Shown here: positions 11,239 to 21,014 of the stretch, in pieces
How positions within the stretch are numbered: the stretch's first letter is position 1
How the letters are laid out: each line of letters begins with the position of its first letter
NCBI RefSeq assembly: GCF_029633865.1
Contig: NC_079213.1
Location: 84,354,803 to 84,418,802 of the forward strand
DNA: 64,000 bases
DNA from: Lampris incognitus
Lineage: Eukaryota > Chordata > Actinopteri > Lampriformes > Lampridae
Reading direction: 5' to 3'
Translations under genes and position numbers: made by a program
The notes under the pieces: model-generated
What the model was told of the DNA's origin: nothing
Databases searched by the model: none
Seen by the model: only the letters and a program-made list of their open reading frames with translations

Positions 11239-11382
11239 GTAATGTTTATCATCTGATTTACTGTTCATTGTTTATCGAGTAGCCACTGCAAGGACTAAAA
11301 GTTTGATAAGGTAATGTTTATCATCTGAGTTACTGTTAATTGTTTATTCAGTAGCCACTGCAAGAACTCACTGTTTAAGAAT
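11239..11382. repeat. Tandem duplication, two units of about 72 bp
   Basis: GTAATGTTTATCATCTGA recurs at 11239 and 11311, and the similarity continues through AGTAGCCACTGCAA. It lies between the integrase end and the 3' LTR of Gypsy element 2. Confidence 0.8.
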
Positions 11383-11426
11383 TATATCTCTGAGAGAATC
11401 ACTTTCATTTGTTATGTGAAGGGAGA

Positions 11427-11599
11427 TGTTACGAGAATTGGCCTGTAGGTGGCAACAGTGTGTTAATCTTAAGCATCTGTGATCTACTAGACAGGTGAAG
11501 TAGAATTACTGCACCAACGTACAAGGCATGTTCTGCACTATGTCCCAGAGTTATAAGTAAAGCTTCATAAACCCACGTATCTGCATGATCCTTTCAACA
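11427..11599 (+). repeat. 3' LTR of Gypsy element 2
   Basis: This 173-bp LTR starts TGTTACGAGAATTGG after a purine tract and ends TTTCAACA. Its last 74 bp match the truncated 5' LTR. It abuts Gypsy element 3 sequence at 11600. Confidence 0.85.
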
Positions 11600-11604
11600 C
11601 TGCT

Positions 11605-13335
11605 CATGGGTTGTCTCCTCCGGTCCAGTTGTCCTGTTTTGTTTTTTTTACGAAAGTACTGTTCCTTGCGTACCGTGTTCCCGTTGGGGATTCTACAGAT
11701 GATGACTCCCTGTTTTACTCACAACTTTGTGTGGTGTAGCATTAAAGGGAGTGACAAACTTATCCACTTTGTCTTGCCTTACAAGCATGGTGTCACCGAC
11801 TTCGATCTCTGAGCGCTGTGCTCTCCGGCGTTCATCTGTGTAGTTTGGATTTGCCCTTTTTCTCACTGTCCCGATCACGCACTTCCATGTCGGTACGTGA
11901 CTCTTGTGACGTCTGGCAGTTTTCCTCTCACTTTACGATTAAAGAGCAATTCTGCTGGACTCTTCCCTGCCGTGGTATGGTCGATGCTCCTGTACACAGT
12001 CACATATTTTCTCAGTTCCCTTTTCCAGTCCTGTCCTTCTGAATGAGCAATCCTGATTCTCTTCATTAGTGATGCATTCTGGCACTCGACCTCTCCGTTG
12101 GCCTGAGCCCATTTAGCTGTTATCTTCAGATGTGTGATGCCGTTATTTTCACAATATTCTCGGAATAGCTCAGACTTGGAACTGTGGGCCATTATCTGAT
12201 TTGCAGGTGACTGGTAAGCCGTGACGGCTAAATATTGACTCTAGGCTATCAATAACCTTCTCTGTTGTTGTAGATGTCAAGATATCATATTCGTAATAAC
12301 AACCATAATAATCTACTACTACAAGAACGGAATGGTTGGATGGCAGGGGTCCAAGCAAGTCTACGGCCACATCCTGCCAAGGCCAGTCTGGAAGGGGTGT
12401 GGGTCTCAGTGGTTCTGGTGGATCGGGTCTGGCTACTATCTGGCAACCGTGGCAGTCTTTGCAGTGTTTTTCAGCTGCTCGATCCATCCCCGGCCACCAA
12501 ACCTTGGTTCTCAGGTGCTGTTTTGTCTGTCCCCACTATCCCGAGATGTCTCTCATGTGCAAAAGCCAGTGCTCGTGCGTGTAGAACACGGGGTAGCACA
12601 ATACCTGTCCCACGAAGGACCAAATATCCTACTATGCATAATTCATTCGCTATGGCTGCATATGCTTTGCAGTTCTCAAACCGCCCATTTGTGATTGCCT
12701 TTCGTACCTCGATCAGCTCTGGGTCGGTCGCAGAGGCCTCCACCACCTCTCTGGTAGTGAGTGCCTTTGGCGTGGCGCTGACAGCGACAAACATCACGTA
12801 CTCGTTCGAGCCGTGATTGTGTATCTCACGTTGTGCTGTCTCACCCAGCAATCGTGACAATGGGACTGCGATATTTTGCTTTATTTTGGCCTCTACTGCC
12901 CCCCTGAGGTTGAATGGTATGCGCATAAGAGGCTGGGCGACAGGCTTCGCGTCTGGGTTGATGTGTAAGCTAACCTGCTTGGAGTTCAGTTTTCCAACCC
13001 CTTGGAATAGCTTTGGATACTGCTGTTCAAGTGACTGTTTTATGTTCAATACAGCTGCAACATCGACTCCTATTTTCAAAACTCCAAGTCTCATGGCTGT
13101 CTCCTTTCCTAGCAATGCCTCTCCCATGCCATTAACCACAATGAACTGCCTGCTCAGTTTTATTTCCAACTGCAATCTCACACGATAATGCACCTTTAAC
13201 AGATAGTGGTTGGCTAGCACCATAAGAGAACAGCTTTCTCTGTCTTGGGAATGTATGAATGACACTTTATACATTGTGATTTTAGTCTCTCCCATGTGTT
13301 TTCACCCATCACATTACTGGTCGCCCCTGAATAAA
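11605..13335 (-). pseudogene. Gypsy element 3 pol with RT and RNase H removed
   Basis: The protease region reads YSGATSN where DSGAT is expected, so the catalytic aspartate is lost. The RT N-terminal linker (KPVAQPLMRIPFNLRGAVEAK) runs in the same open frame directly into sequence that normally lies near the end of RNase H (NEYVMFVAVSATPKALTT), so roughly the entire RT and most of RNase H were deleted near 12870. Integrase follows: the HHCC domain near 12560-12440, D in VDLLGPLP, D in KSDNGPQF, E in NGEVECQN, and a C-terminal part down to 11605, in at least three frames. Confidence 0.8.
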
Positions 13336-14233
13336 CTAACATCTGAGTTTTACTCCCCCAACAGAAAAGGTAAGTCTCTCAGTTGTGTTATTCTCTTTAA
13401 CAACGAATGCATAGTCACCTTGTTTCTCAACATTACTCACACGTTGTTTTGCACCTTTAGGCTTGGTGCGACATACTGCTGAAAAGTTTTCCTTTCCATT
13501 GCACTTATGACATGTCTGTTCGCGTGCTGGACTGCCCAGGTGATCTGTATATCCACATCTGTAACACTTCCTTTCATTTTGATCGCTTTTGGTCGTTGGC
13601 TTCCCTCTGGAATGTTTCACGTGTCTCCCTCCTTTTTGTGCAACATGATGAACAGTCTCCGTTTCCGCCTTCGTCGCGCCCGACATGACTGACAGCTGTT
13701 CCTCCACGTTCTCGCACTGCGAGGCTAGTTGCAATGTGCGGGCGAGTGTTAAACCTGGCCCTTCCTCCAACAGTTTCCTTCTCACGTACAGTCCACGTAC
13801 TCAGTATAGCGTCCCTTATCTGATTATCAGCACCCCCCCCCCCCAAAGTCACAATCTCTGGCAGCTTGTCGTAGGCGAGTAGTTAACTGCTGTATGGTCT
13901 CACCAGTGTTCCGAGATAACTTGTGAACAGTTTGCCGAGCAAATGCTGCATTAACTTGGGGTACAAAGTACCGATTCAAAGCGCGGACCGCCGCCGGAAA
14001 ATCCGTCACCTCCCCTGTGTTGGCTACGTTGAGAAGATGTCTTGTACATCTGGTCCGGCAAGGTGTAAGAGCAGAGCTCTTCTCTGCTTTATGGCGTCCG
14101 TAGCGTCGTTGGTTAAAATTAGTCCTTTGCCATCAGCATAGACTTCGAACGACGTCAACCATCTTGTCTATCTCGGACCAAGCGTGGCTGGTTCGCCAAA
14201 GCATGCAAAGTTCTGAATCCTAGATTTCTTCAT
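13336..14233 (-). pseudogene. Gypsy element 3 gag
   Basis: From the ATG at 14233 the minus strand encodes a Gag with the FARQTVHKLSRNTGETIQQL region (an equivalent of the capsid segment in element 2). A CCHC region follows (CYRCGYTDHLGS and CHKCNGKENFSAVC). A stop near 14172 and shifts near 14030 and 13830 (a poly-G run at 13831-13842) break it. Confidence 0.75.
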
Positions 14234-14297
14234 GTTAACAGTTCAAACCTAATCACCTCCAATTAAAGCGAATATGGTCGCTATATCCTCGTCGCCA

Positions 14298-14461
14298 TTG
14301 TTGTGTTTACGTCTTAATACTTGAAATTAGACCATTACAATATAAACTGAATTGAATCAAAACTAACGACAAATGCATACCCGCATTTCGACACGTATAC
14401 TTAGTGAATTCTCTTGCTACAACGTTTCCGGGTATGACATCACTCCTTACGGGTAACCACA
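14298..14461 (-). repeat. Probable 5' LTR of Gypsy element 3
   Basis: The segment lies immediately 5' (minus sense) of the TGGCGACGAGGAT primer-binding site. A TGTGGTTACCC start would fall at 14461. No second copy is present to prove the boundaries. Confidence 0.45.
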
Positions 14462-14567
14462 GGTGTCAAATCCAAACGCAATATATGACACTACTTTCCT
14501 GCAATTTCCACATTGGTGACCCCGGCGTTTGTCCGCTGGACGTTTCCAGAGACAACTCTTCAAGAAC

Positions 14568-14688
14568 ATGACGACTAATGCGGTTTCTCTCAAGCTGCCG
14601 GAGTTCTGGGAGTCGTCCGCCTCAGCTTGGTTCGCCTAGAGCGCAGTTCGCACTGGGGGAAATCACCGCGCACGCCACAAAATACTAT
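14568..14688 (+). pseudogene. Gypsy element 4 gag fragment, left part
   Basis: A primer-binding site TGGTGACCCCGGC starts at 14515, and the gag ATG at 14568 opens MTTNAVSLKLPEFWESSASA. This is typical of a fish Gypsy Gag. A stop or small deletion follows WFA, then the frame resumes as AQFALGEITAHATKYY. It is interrupted at 14689 by a DNA transposon and continues at 18236. Confidence 0.8.
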
Positions 14689-15304
14689 ACGCCCATTTCA
14701 CGCCGCGGCCATCTTAGATTTTTTTTAAAAACCAAGTGGTGGGAATTTAACCACGCCCCCTTCTTACTCAATCGGAAATCAATGCAGCCGGGACCAGCAG
14801 CAAATATGGTTTGGACTACCAACCTCGAGCACCTACCGTCATTTACCACAATATGAAAACTAAGCTGGATCTTTTCTTTTTCGAGTACTTTCTGCCTATC
14901 CTGTGCCAGTGAGGAGAGACACACACACAGGGCTGTATTCAAAGAAGCTGTTTAATCACAATAAAATAAAAAATAAGATACATTTCATTTTTATACGGTA
15001 GATTCAATATTTATACATTAGATTGTCCCATCCACAATATTTTCATTCTTTGTCCTTTAACTTTAACAAAACTGTTGGTTCATTTTAAACTAAAATATGT
15101 TCGGTCAACTGTCATTCTGTTGTAGCAATAAACTGGAACTCGCTACCAACTCAAATCATCAATTGTTTACTAAACTAAGATAGTGATTGCTCATCTCAAG
15201 GTGTGGGCTAAAAAATGGGACTGTACTGAAATTAAGTTAAATATGTTTCAATCTATCTAAGGTTTGTGTGCACTATTTTCTTGTCAGCTGAATTTAACAA
15301 AGGT

Positions 15305-16080
15305 TTAAAACAGTGGTCCCTGAAAATTTGTTAGGAGAGCACACACAGTCCACAGTTGGTTGACTGTTCCACTTAGTGAAAGGGGTATGACTCCATCAAA
15401 AATGTGGCACTCCTTTATGCGTCTTATTGACCGTTCGACATGTATTCTCAAGCCAGCAATGCTCTGTGTGTCTGTGAGCTCATCACAGCTAAACTGTCCA
15501 CTTGGGCCTAAAAATGCAGGGATGACAAGTTTTACATCTATTTCATCGAGCAAGTCTTTGATAAGGAAGCCCTTATCGGCCATGACCTCATCACCTGACT
15601 CAAAGAGGTCCAGAACACCGGACCTCTTAGTTATCTCCTTATCAGAAATACATCCTGTGTATAGATTACTTACCAGGCTAACTGACCCCGAGGGAGTGAT
15701 CCCAATTAGGGATTTCAGTGTAGTGTTACTTTTATAATGGGAGTATGTCATGGTGTTCAAAACCTTCGAACTAGCTGTCTCGATGTGGAGCTCTGTGCAG
15801 TCTAGTATCACTCTTGTGTTTGGGTAGAATTCCCTGAATACTGGTGGCATTAGCTCGTCTAATGCTGCTCTACTAGGCCATATTGGGAGGGTCCCTAACA
15901 TAAAGAGCAAATAGTTGGCCCACGTCGTACAGTTCCTGCTGACTGTGGCCGGCGACACATTGAATCGTACAGATAAATCCAGAGCAAAAAAGCCCTGCCT
16001 CACACGGCACAAGAACAGGAAAAACTGATCAATCAGCGGTAAATGCTCTGCATGGAAGCCAGACACAGAAATGTGTTCTA
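15305..16080 (-). CDS. ISL2EU-like transposase, DDE_Tnp_4 exon
   Basis: About 253 codons encode a DDE_Tnp_4 catalytic domain: a helix-turn-helix-like LSVRFNVSPATVSRNCTTW segment, the first Asp in VILDCTELHIE, SDKEIT, the second Asp in EVMADKGF, and the Glu in HVERSIRRIK. The open frame has no stop and ends at 15305. An acceptor-like CCTAG (minus strand) precedes 16080, so the exon probably starts there and not at the in-frame GTG at 16066. The domain looks catalytically complete. Whether the gene is still spliced and expressed is unknown. Confidence 0.75.
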
Positions 16081-16264
16081 GGTTATGGCTGTTCCTTTTG
16101 TAGCGCTATCTATCCCTTTTAACTGTCAAGGACAACGCTCCTGAGTTCTCTATACAACTCGGTATCCAATAAACTATTGAAGTATGGTAACTTCGCTTTT
16201 TATGTGTTTAAAGTATGTTCTAAAGGCTCTAAATGTCTTACAGTGTCATCTGGTAACTCCAACT

Positions 16265-16515
16265 AAAAAGGTTGACTACCCCTTTAAGGCGCTTAAATAT
16301 GGCATATGACCCCTTTAAGGCAATCTAACATGGTCTAGACACCTCAATGTGTCACCGAGTAACTTATATATTAAAACGGTGGACTAGCCCTTTAAGGTTC
16401 TAAAATGTGGTGTATTAGCCCTTTAAGGTTATATACTATGGTCTACACATCTCTGGGTGTCACTAGGTTACTTCCAGTAAAAAGGTGGACTAGCCCTTTA
16501 AGGTTGTCTCAACAT
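16265..16515. repeat. Degenerate tandem repeat (CCCTTTAAGG units)
   Basis: The motif GACTAGCCCTTTAAGGTT or a near variant recurs five times, at about 16280, 16308, 16389, 16419 and 16492, interleaved with GGTCTAGACAC-like segments. It lies in the presumed intron of the ISL2EU-like transposase gene. Confidence 0.6.
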
Positions 16516-16559
16516 GTCACTTACCATAGCCTAGACACCACAGGAATAAACACACATGA

Positions 16560-17634
16560 ATAATCCACACTCACACAGGTACATAGAATTATATATACAA
16601 ATGTATTATGAGTAATAATTATTAGAATGAATGAAAGTAATAAGCCTCAATGGCTAACAAGCATCTGCATTCATATACACACAAATGAATCAGACCAACA
16701 CATTAGCATACAGCTCAACAACCCTATAACTAAGCCGGCAATAAAAATAAAAGAAAGTCAACCCCCAGTTGCAGGCCTGTTTCTTTATCGGGTACGTTGG
16801 AACCCTAAACAGCCCTCTTTGCTCCCCTTGGAAGCCCGCACATCCGGCTTGTACTCACAAATAATGAATGCTCCTCTTCGTCTCAGTGCAGCAGCGAACG
16901 TCAGGCCGGCAGCCATCCTAGCTAACTGGCTAGTTAGCCGTTAGCACCATCTCACGGTCGAACCGTGCGCTCGCCTCGGCAGCACAACACGGCAACAGAC
17001 GACTCCTTCTGCGTTCCTCGATGGTCGCATGAACACACCACTACACTGTAACTGATAACGTTACTTCGCTAAACGAGAAGACGGCCCGACTCACTGTGGG
17101 GAGAGCCCCTTACCGCATCCAGTCCATTCGCGCGTCTTGCTGTGCTAGCAACGAACACCGACTGGCTAGCTCGCTCCGTAACGTCGTCCACATATGGGAC
17201 TGACGAGTAGTCAGTTTGTCTCCCAAATCCACTCAAAAAGTTCCCGGGATGGGTCTCGGTCAGACACCCGCACACATCACTGTTCACTAAACTTCAACTA
17301 CATTTCTCTCACCGCAAAATAGCATATAACAACTCGACATCAAACTGCTCCGTTGCTCACACCAGGGACGAGAGACCTACTTTCTCCCAGTCAAGTCCGC
17401 TCGTGCTGATGTTTTCCGCTGCCCTCTCAACCAATCACATTCAAGGTAAGGTATTCTCTCCACAGCCAACCAATCACAACAATGGTAAGTTTCAACACTA
17501 AAGTAAATGCATTTCACATTGGTAAACAACTGTTTTGCAGAACAATATCAACAATATAATATATTCATATTCAAAAGGTATACAAAATAACAAACATAGG
17601 CCAAACTCTTATCTAATAGTGCAATATAATATAT
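16560..17634. other. Intron-like interior of the ISL2EU-like element
   Basis: No protein-coding similarity is seen. The section 16900-17440 is richer in CpG and contains CCAATCA boxes near 17431 and 17470, so it could be promoter-like. Its role is unclear. Confidence 0.35.
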
Positions 17635-18129
17635 CTAAGGCCTATAATTTAACCACAGGGTTACACTTTGCATTTGAGTCCATCGCACCATGGGCTCTGC
17701 AGTAGGCTGTAAAGCTAGGAAGAGTGCTTTGAGGGTGTGGTAATCCTTAAAACCAGTGTAAAACCTGATCAGATTGGGCGCACACTGGAAGCGTTCTAGA
17801 CCAAAACGCTCACTTTTCAGCTTTTTATTTTCGTCCTCCAGGAAAGCGATACATTTCTTTACTGCGTCAAGCTGGTCTTCCACAGAAAGGGGCTTCACGT
17901 CGTAGTCATGATCAGGTAGAGTCGCCCAAACCTCACTGGACACATGAGGATATGTCATACATGTGGGAAGCAATATAAATCCACACATTTTCCTGTTATC
18001 AAGATGATGTGTCAGAACAGAGCTATCCACTATTGAAAGATTAGTGAATATATATATACATATATATACAGATTTATCTCTTTCCCTTCTTTGATAGGAG
18101 TTGCAGGATGGTACACAGCAGTACGACAT
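17635..18129 (-). CDS. ISL2EU-like transposase, N-terminal exon(s)
   Basis: The ATG at 18129 opens MSYCCVPSCNSYQRRERDKS, the first half of a THAP-type C2CH DNA-binding domain. A probable donor (TCT|GTATAT) follows, so the next residues of the open frame are likely intronic. Further on, VEDQLDAVKKCIAFLEDENK is a short coiled coil. The ERFGLERF-IRFYTGFKDYHTLKALF-L-P segment is the conserved linker found between THAP and DDE domains in these transposases. The open frame is 164 codons. Splicing to the DDE exon about 1.6 kb downstream is inferred. The product would bind the transposon ends. Confidence 0.6.
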   Translation of the reverse strand: MSYCCVPSCNSYQRRERDKSVYICIYIFTNLSIVDSSVLTHHLDNRKMCGFILLPTCMTYPHVSSEVWATLPDHDYDVKPLSVEDQLDAVKKCIAFLEDENKKLKSERFGLERFQCAPNLIRFYTGFKDYHTLKALFLALQPTAEPMVRWTQMQSVTLWLNYRP

Positions 18130-18235
18130 GTTGCTTCCAGCAGTGTTTTCAATGAAGTAAGAAGGGGGCGTGGCTAAATTCCCACCGCTTGGTTTTTTTT
18201 TAATCCAAGATGGCCGCGGCGTGAAATGGGCGTAT

Positions 18236-18505
18236 TATGTGGTGTCGGCTCTCGGAAGTTCAACAGCAACCAGAGTGGCGAGCCTCCTCAAAAATCCTCC
18301 GCAGCAATATAAATACAAGACACTCAAGGGTCACCTGTTGAAAACTTTTGAACTTTCTGACACTGAGCGGGTCAGCCGGCTCTTCTCTCTATAAGGACTC
18401 GGTGACAGTAAGCCGTCTGAATTTATGGACAGGATGCTGGATCTCTTGGGAGAGCACAAGCCCGATTTCCTCTTCATCTAACTGTTTATGCGCAGGCTGT
18501 CCTCA
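18236..18505 (+). pseudogene. Gypsy element 4 gag fragment, right part
   Basis: This resumes the gag of element 4 after the DNA transposon: YVVSALGSSTATRVASLL, then TLKGHLLKTFELSDTERVSR, a frame change, then EFMDRMLDLLGEHKPDFLF. The similarity ends near 18505, so the element is truncated there and lacks pol. Confidence 0.8.
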
Positions 18506-19100
18506 TTCCCTGGTTGTAGTAAAACGTACGAAAAGTAATGCACTAAAATTCGTATGTATAACCCACGTAATCGTGGGCCAGGCTAACCCTAACCCTAATC
18601 CTAACGCGGCCCTTGTTAAATACTTAACCTATAAACATACCAGTAAATGCAATTTTTGGAAGACAGTTCTTTGCTTTCAGTGTGATTACATTAATCTGGG
18701 ACACTGAAAAGCAGTTTGTGAAATGAATCGATGGGCTAACTGCCCTCCAATAATGAACTCAAAACACATCATTACAGCTGGAACATTAACTCTACTGGTC
18801 ATCAACATAACTTTTGAACATGTTCAGTATGTTACGCGTCGGCGCAAAATATGGAGGGGTCAGGTCAGGGGGGACAAGACGCCCCCCCCCTCACTTTTTG
18901 AAAGCTCGATTTTCCACCACTACTAGATACATATGTATGATATTAAACATACAGTCCTTATATGTGCCATCATTCATGTCATTCCCATCCCGCAATATGT
19001 AAAAGTATTAGTTATTAACAAAAAATTCCGATTAAAAAAAATCCCCCTCCATGTATTTGGTACTGGCCGCAGCCCTCGCATCATTTTTATCTGACGTGAT
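18506..19100. other. Unassigned, with a short telomere-like run
   Basis: No genes are seen. CTAACCCTAACCCTAATCCT at 18583-18602 (continuing AAC) is an imperfect run of about four vertebrate telomere units on the C-rich strand. Confidence 0.5.
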
Positions 19101-19108
19101 GGTCGGAG

Positions 19109-19409
19109 CAGTGGCGGATCTAGAGATTTTTTCCTGGGGTGGCAAAGGGGTGGCATGAGGTTCAATGAGGGGGCAATGGACATTATTCTAAACGTATTAT
19201 TATTCAAAACTCGGATTTCATCGAATGTATTTTGATCTCTACTGTTTGAGATGAGTTTGTTGCGGGTCTCATTGACCTTCATCATGCATGTACATAAAAT
19301 ATACTTTAAAAACATATCTGATTTATAAATGGGGTGGCAACAGGGGTGGCAAGACTGAGTCCCAGAGGTGGCAGCTGCCACCCCTTGCCACCCCGTAGAT
19401 CCGCGCTTG
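19109..19409 (+). mobile_element. Non-autonomous hAT (MITE), 301 bp
   Basis: The ends CAGTGGCGGATCTAG and (reverse complement) CAAGCGCGGATCTAC are terminal inverted repeats. They are flanked by a perfect 8-bp duplication, GGTCGGAG, at 19101-19108 and 19410-19417. An 8-bp duplication with CAG-type ends is the hAT hallmark. The interior has several GGGGTGGCAA repeats and no coding capacity. Confidence 0.85.
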
Positions 19410-19705
19410 GGTCGGAGGCACGCACTTTTTAACAGCACCTGGCTAAGTCAGCAGCGTGTCAAGCTTGTCCGTGTCCAGCATCACACAGGTTTGTAAATTC
19501 CCTCACAAGGTGTACTTATCCATTTTTAAAATATAAACATGTTATGATGAAACCCGAGATTGAAACATATGTATTAAATTAAGTAAATGTATTTTTGCGA
19601 ACTCCTGTTAATGCTAGTCAGTGAGCGAGAAGGCTAGCTAACGTTAGCTGGCAGAGACGTTGTGACGGACACACGCAAATAAATTCTAAATGTTATAACG
19701 TTAAC

Positions 19706-20470
19706 TGTTATGCTCGCGCACCAGAACCTGACCCGTGTGGCGAAACCCAAGACAGACAGACACGAGATAACTTCCAAAGGGAGGTTTTATTGTGGGAGGA
19801 AAATGTATGGTGAAAAAAGGCGTTCTGTTAGTGGGATGTGTGAGTAAACTATGTGTGGTGTCCCGTGGTTTGCGTGAATAACTATGTGTGAGTGTTTTTA
19901 GCCAATGTGTGGTGCGGTATGTAAATGACCAGGAGGTGTTGAAAAAATGTGCGTGCACCTGGCGAGAAAATCCAGTCCGTGATCCAAGGGGGGTTGTCCG
20001 AGAAAGTCCAGGTCCGAGATCCGGGAAGCCGAGTCCGAAAGGAGGGGTCCAGATAGAGGGACAAGGGGGGAGATCGCAGGAGAGGTCCGGGGAGAAACGT
20101 GAAGGTCGCTGGGGACGAGGGAGACGCGGGGAGCCGTGGAAATCGCGGAGGGAGACTCTTGGGAGGAAACAGAGACACGAAGATAAGACACTGGGGAATA
20201 AACAGAATGCAAGGAACGCTGGAGGGCTTGTCAGAACTTTACCGCAGGGATCAGTACGTCGAAGCACGGAGTGGTGTTCTGGGAGGCTTCTTGTAGAAGG
20301 CTGCCTGATTGCCACAGGTGTGCCTGATGGATGATGGCAAACACCTGGTGCAGTGCAGCGCTCGTCTCCTCAGAGCGCGAGCCGAGCGCTCGGATGTTTC
20401 CGGCACGTCCGAGCTGGGGGAGTGGCTTGAACGTGCCGGGCAGGCAGCTCGGGGCGGTGTAACCACAACA
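19706..20470 (-). mobile_element. Solo LTR, 765 bp
   Basis: Read on the minus strand it starts TGTTGTGGTTACACC and ends GCGCGAGCATAACA, with a polyadenylation signal AATAAA near its 3' end. It is flanked by the 5-bp duplication TTAAC (19701-19705 and 20471-20475). There is no internal region, so it is the product of recombination between two LTRs. The long open frame on the minus strand inside it (Pro/Ser/Arg-rich) has no family resemblance and is taken as chance. Confidence 0.75.
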
Positions 20471-20475
20471 TTAAC

Positions 20476-21010
20476 GTTAATATGGAACGGGTTACATTAA
20501 CGTTATTGTGAATACCATGTTTTATATAGCATTTACATTAATTTGAGATTACTATGTTTTTGTATATTTTAATGGGTCACCCAGAGCTAACGTTATGTAT
20601 GGGCATAGCCAAGACTAGAGCCATGTAACGTTAGCTATTGATAGGCGTAGCCAGAGCCATGTCACGTTGGCTAATGCTCGAGAGCTAGCTAATGGTAACT
20701 AGCTAATAAGAGCTTTGCTACACTAAAATTGGTGACGTCACCTAACACTCGTATTAAAAAGCGCTGTTCACATAATGGCGTCTGCTACATGTGCGAGCGG
20801 GGTCCACCAAGCGCCAAATGCAGGTAGATTTTCCATTTAAGTTTCAGAAGCCACCCGATACTTTAGCCGGTGACTTTTTTTTGCCACGGTGGCTCATACG
20901 GTGCACAAGTGAATGAACTTGGTAGCGCGAAAATGTTATTTCTCAGCGAGAGAAACAACTGGAGAGAGGGAGAGACGGGCACCAGCACACAGAGAGAGAG
21001 AGTGAGAGAG
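20476..21010. other. AT-rich stretch with CRE-TATA-ATG cluster
   Basis: This is mostly unassigned sequence with several TAACGTTAGC-like words. A perfect CRE (TGACGTCA, 20733-20740), a TATTAAAAA box (20752-20760) and an ATG at 20775 in good context lie in order. Seventeen codons after the ATG there is an AG|GTAG donor-like site at 20823/20824. It could be a first exon or chance. Confidence 0.3.
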
Positions 21011-21014
21011 AGAA

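Larger units (their letters stand above)
6495..11599 (+). mobile_element. Gypsy element 2 (plus), K02A2.6-like, decayed
   Basis: A second Ty3/Gypsy element lies on the plus strand. A 74-bp remnant of its 5' LTR (6495-6568) matches the end of its 3' LTR (11427-11599). The primer-binding site TGGTGTCAGAACTGG starts at 6569. Gag, protease, RT, RNase H and integrase follow in order. A purine-rich tract (GAAGGGAGA) lies immediately before the 3' LTR. Many stops, a SINE insertion and altered integrase catalytic residues show that it is dead. Confidence 0.85.
11600..14461 (-). mobile_element. Gypsy element 3 (minus), internally deleted
   Basis: A third Gypsy element, again of K02A2.6-like type, lies on the minus strand. 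It has a likely 5' LTR at about 14298-14461, a primer-binding site TGGCGACGAGGAT (minus strand, from 14297), gag, a damaged protease, almost no RT or RNase H, and an integrase. Its left end is cut by element 2 at 11600, with no 3' LTR seen. The primer-binding site is identical to that of the Gypsy element at 27 kb, so the two belong to related lineages. The LTR outer boundary is uncertain. Confidence 0.75.
14689..18233 (-). mobile_element. THAP/DDE DNA transposon, ISL2EU-like, with AT duplication
   Basis: This 3,545-bp element has terminal inverted repeats of about 78 bp (14689-14767 and 18157-18233), both starting ACGCCCATTTCACGCCGCGG. It is flanked by AT on each side. Removing the element and one AT restores a continuous gag reading through the host Gypsy fragment, which proves the boundaries. 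It encodes a two-exon minus-strand gene joining a THAP-like N-terminus to a DDE_Tnp_4 transposase. A 2-bp AT duplication with THAP plus DDE_4 fits the ISL2EU (IS4EU) superfamily. The YqaJ nuclease gene known from some relatives is not seen. Confidence 0.82.

Noticed and set aside
19701..20315. 204-codon minus-strand frame rich in Pro, Ser and Arg
   Set aside because: It lies inside the solo LTR and has no conserved motif. GC-rich LTR sequence easily leaves open frames.
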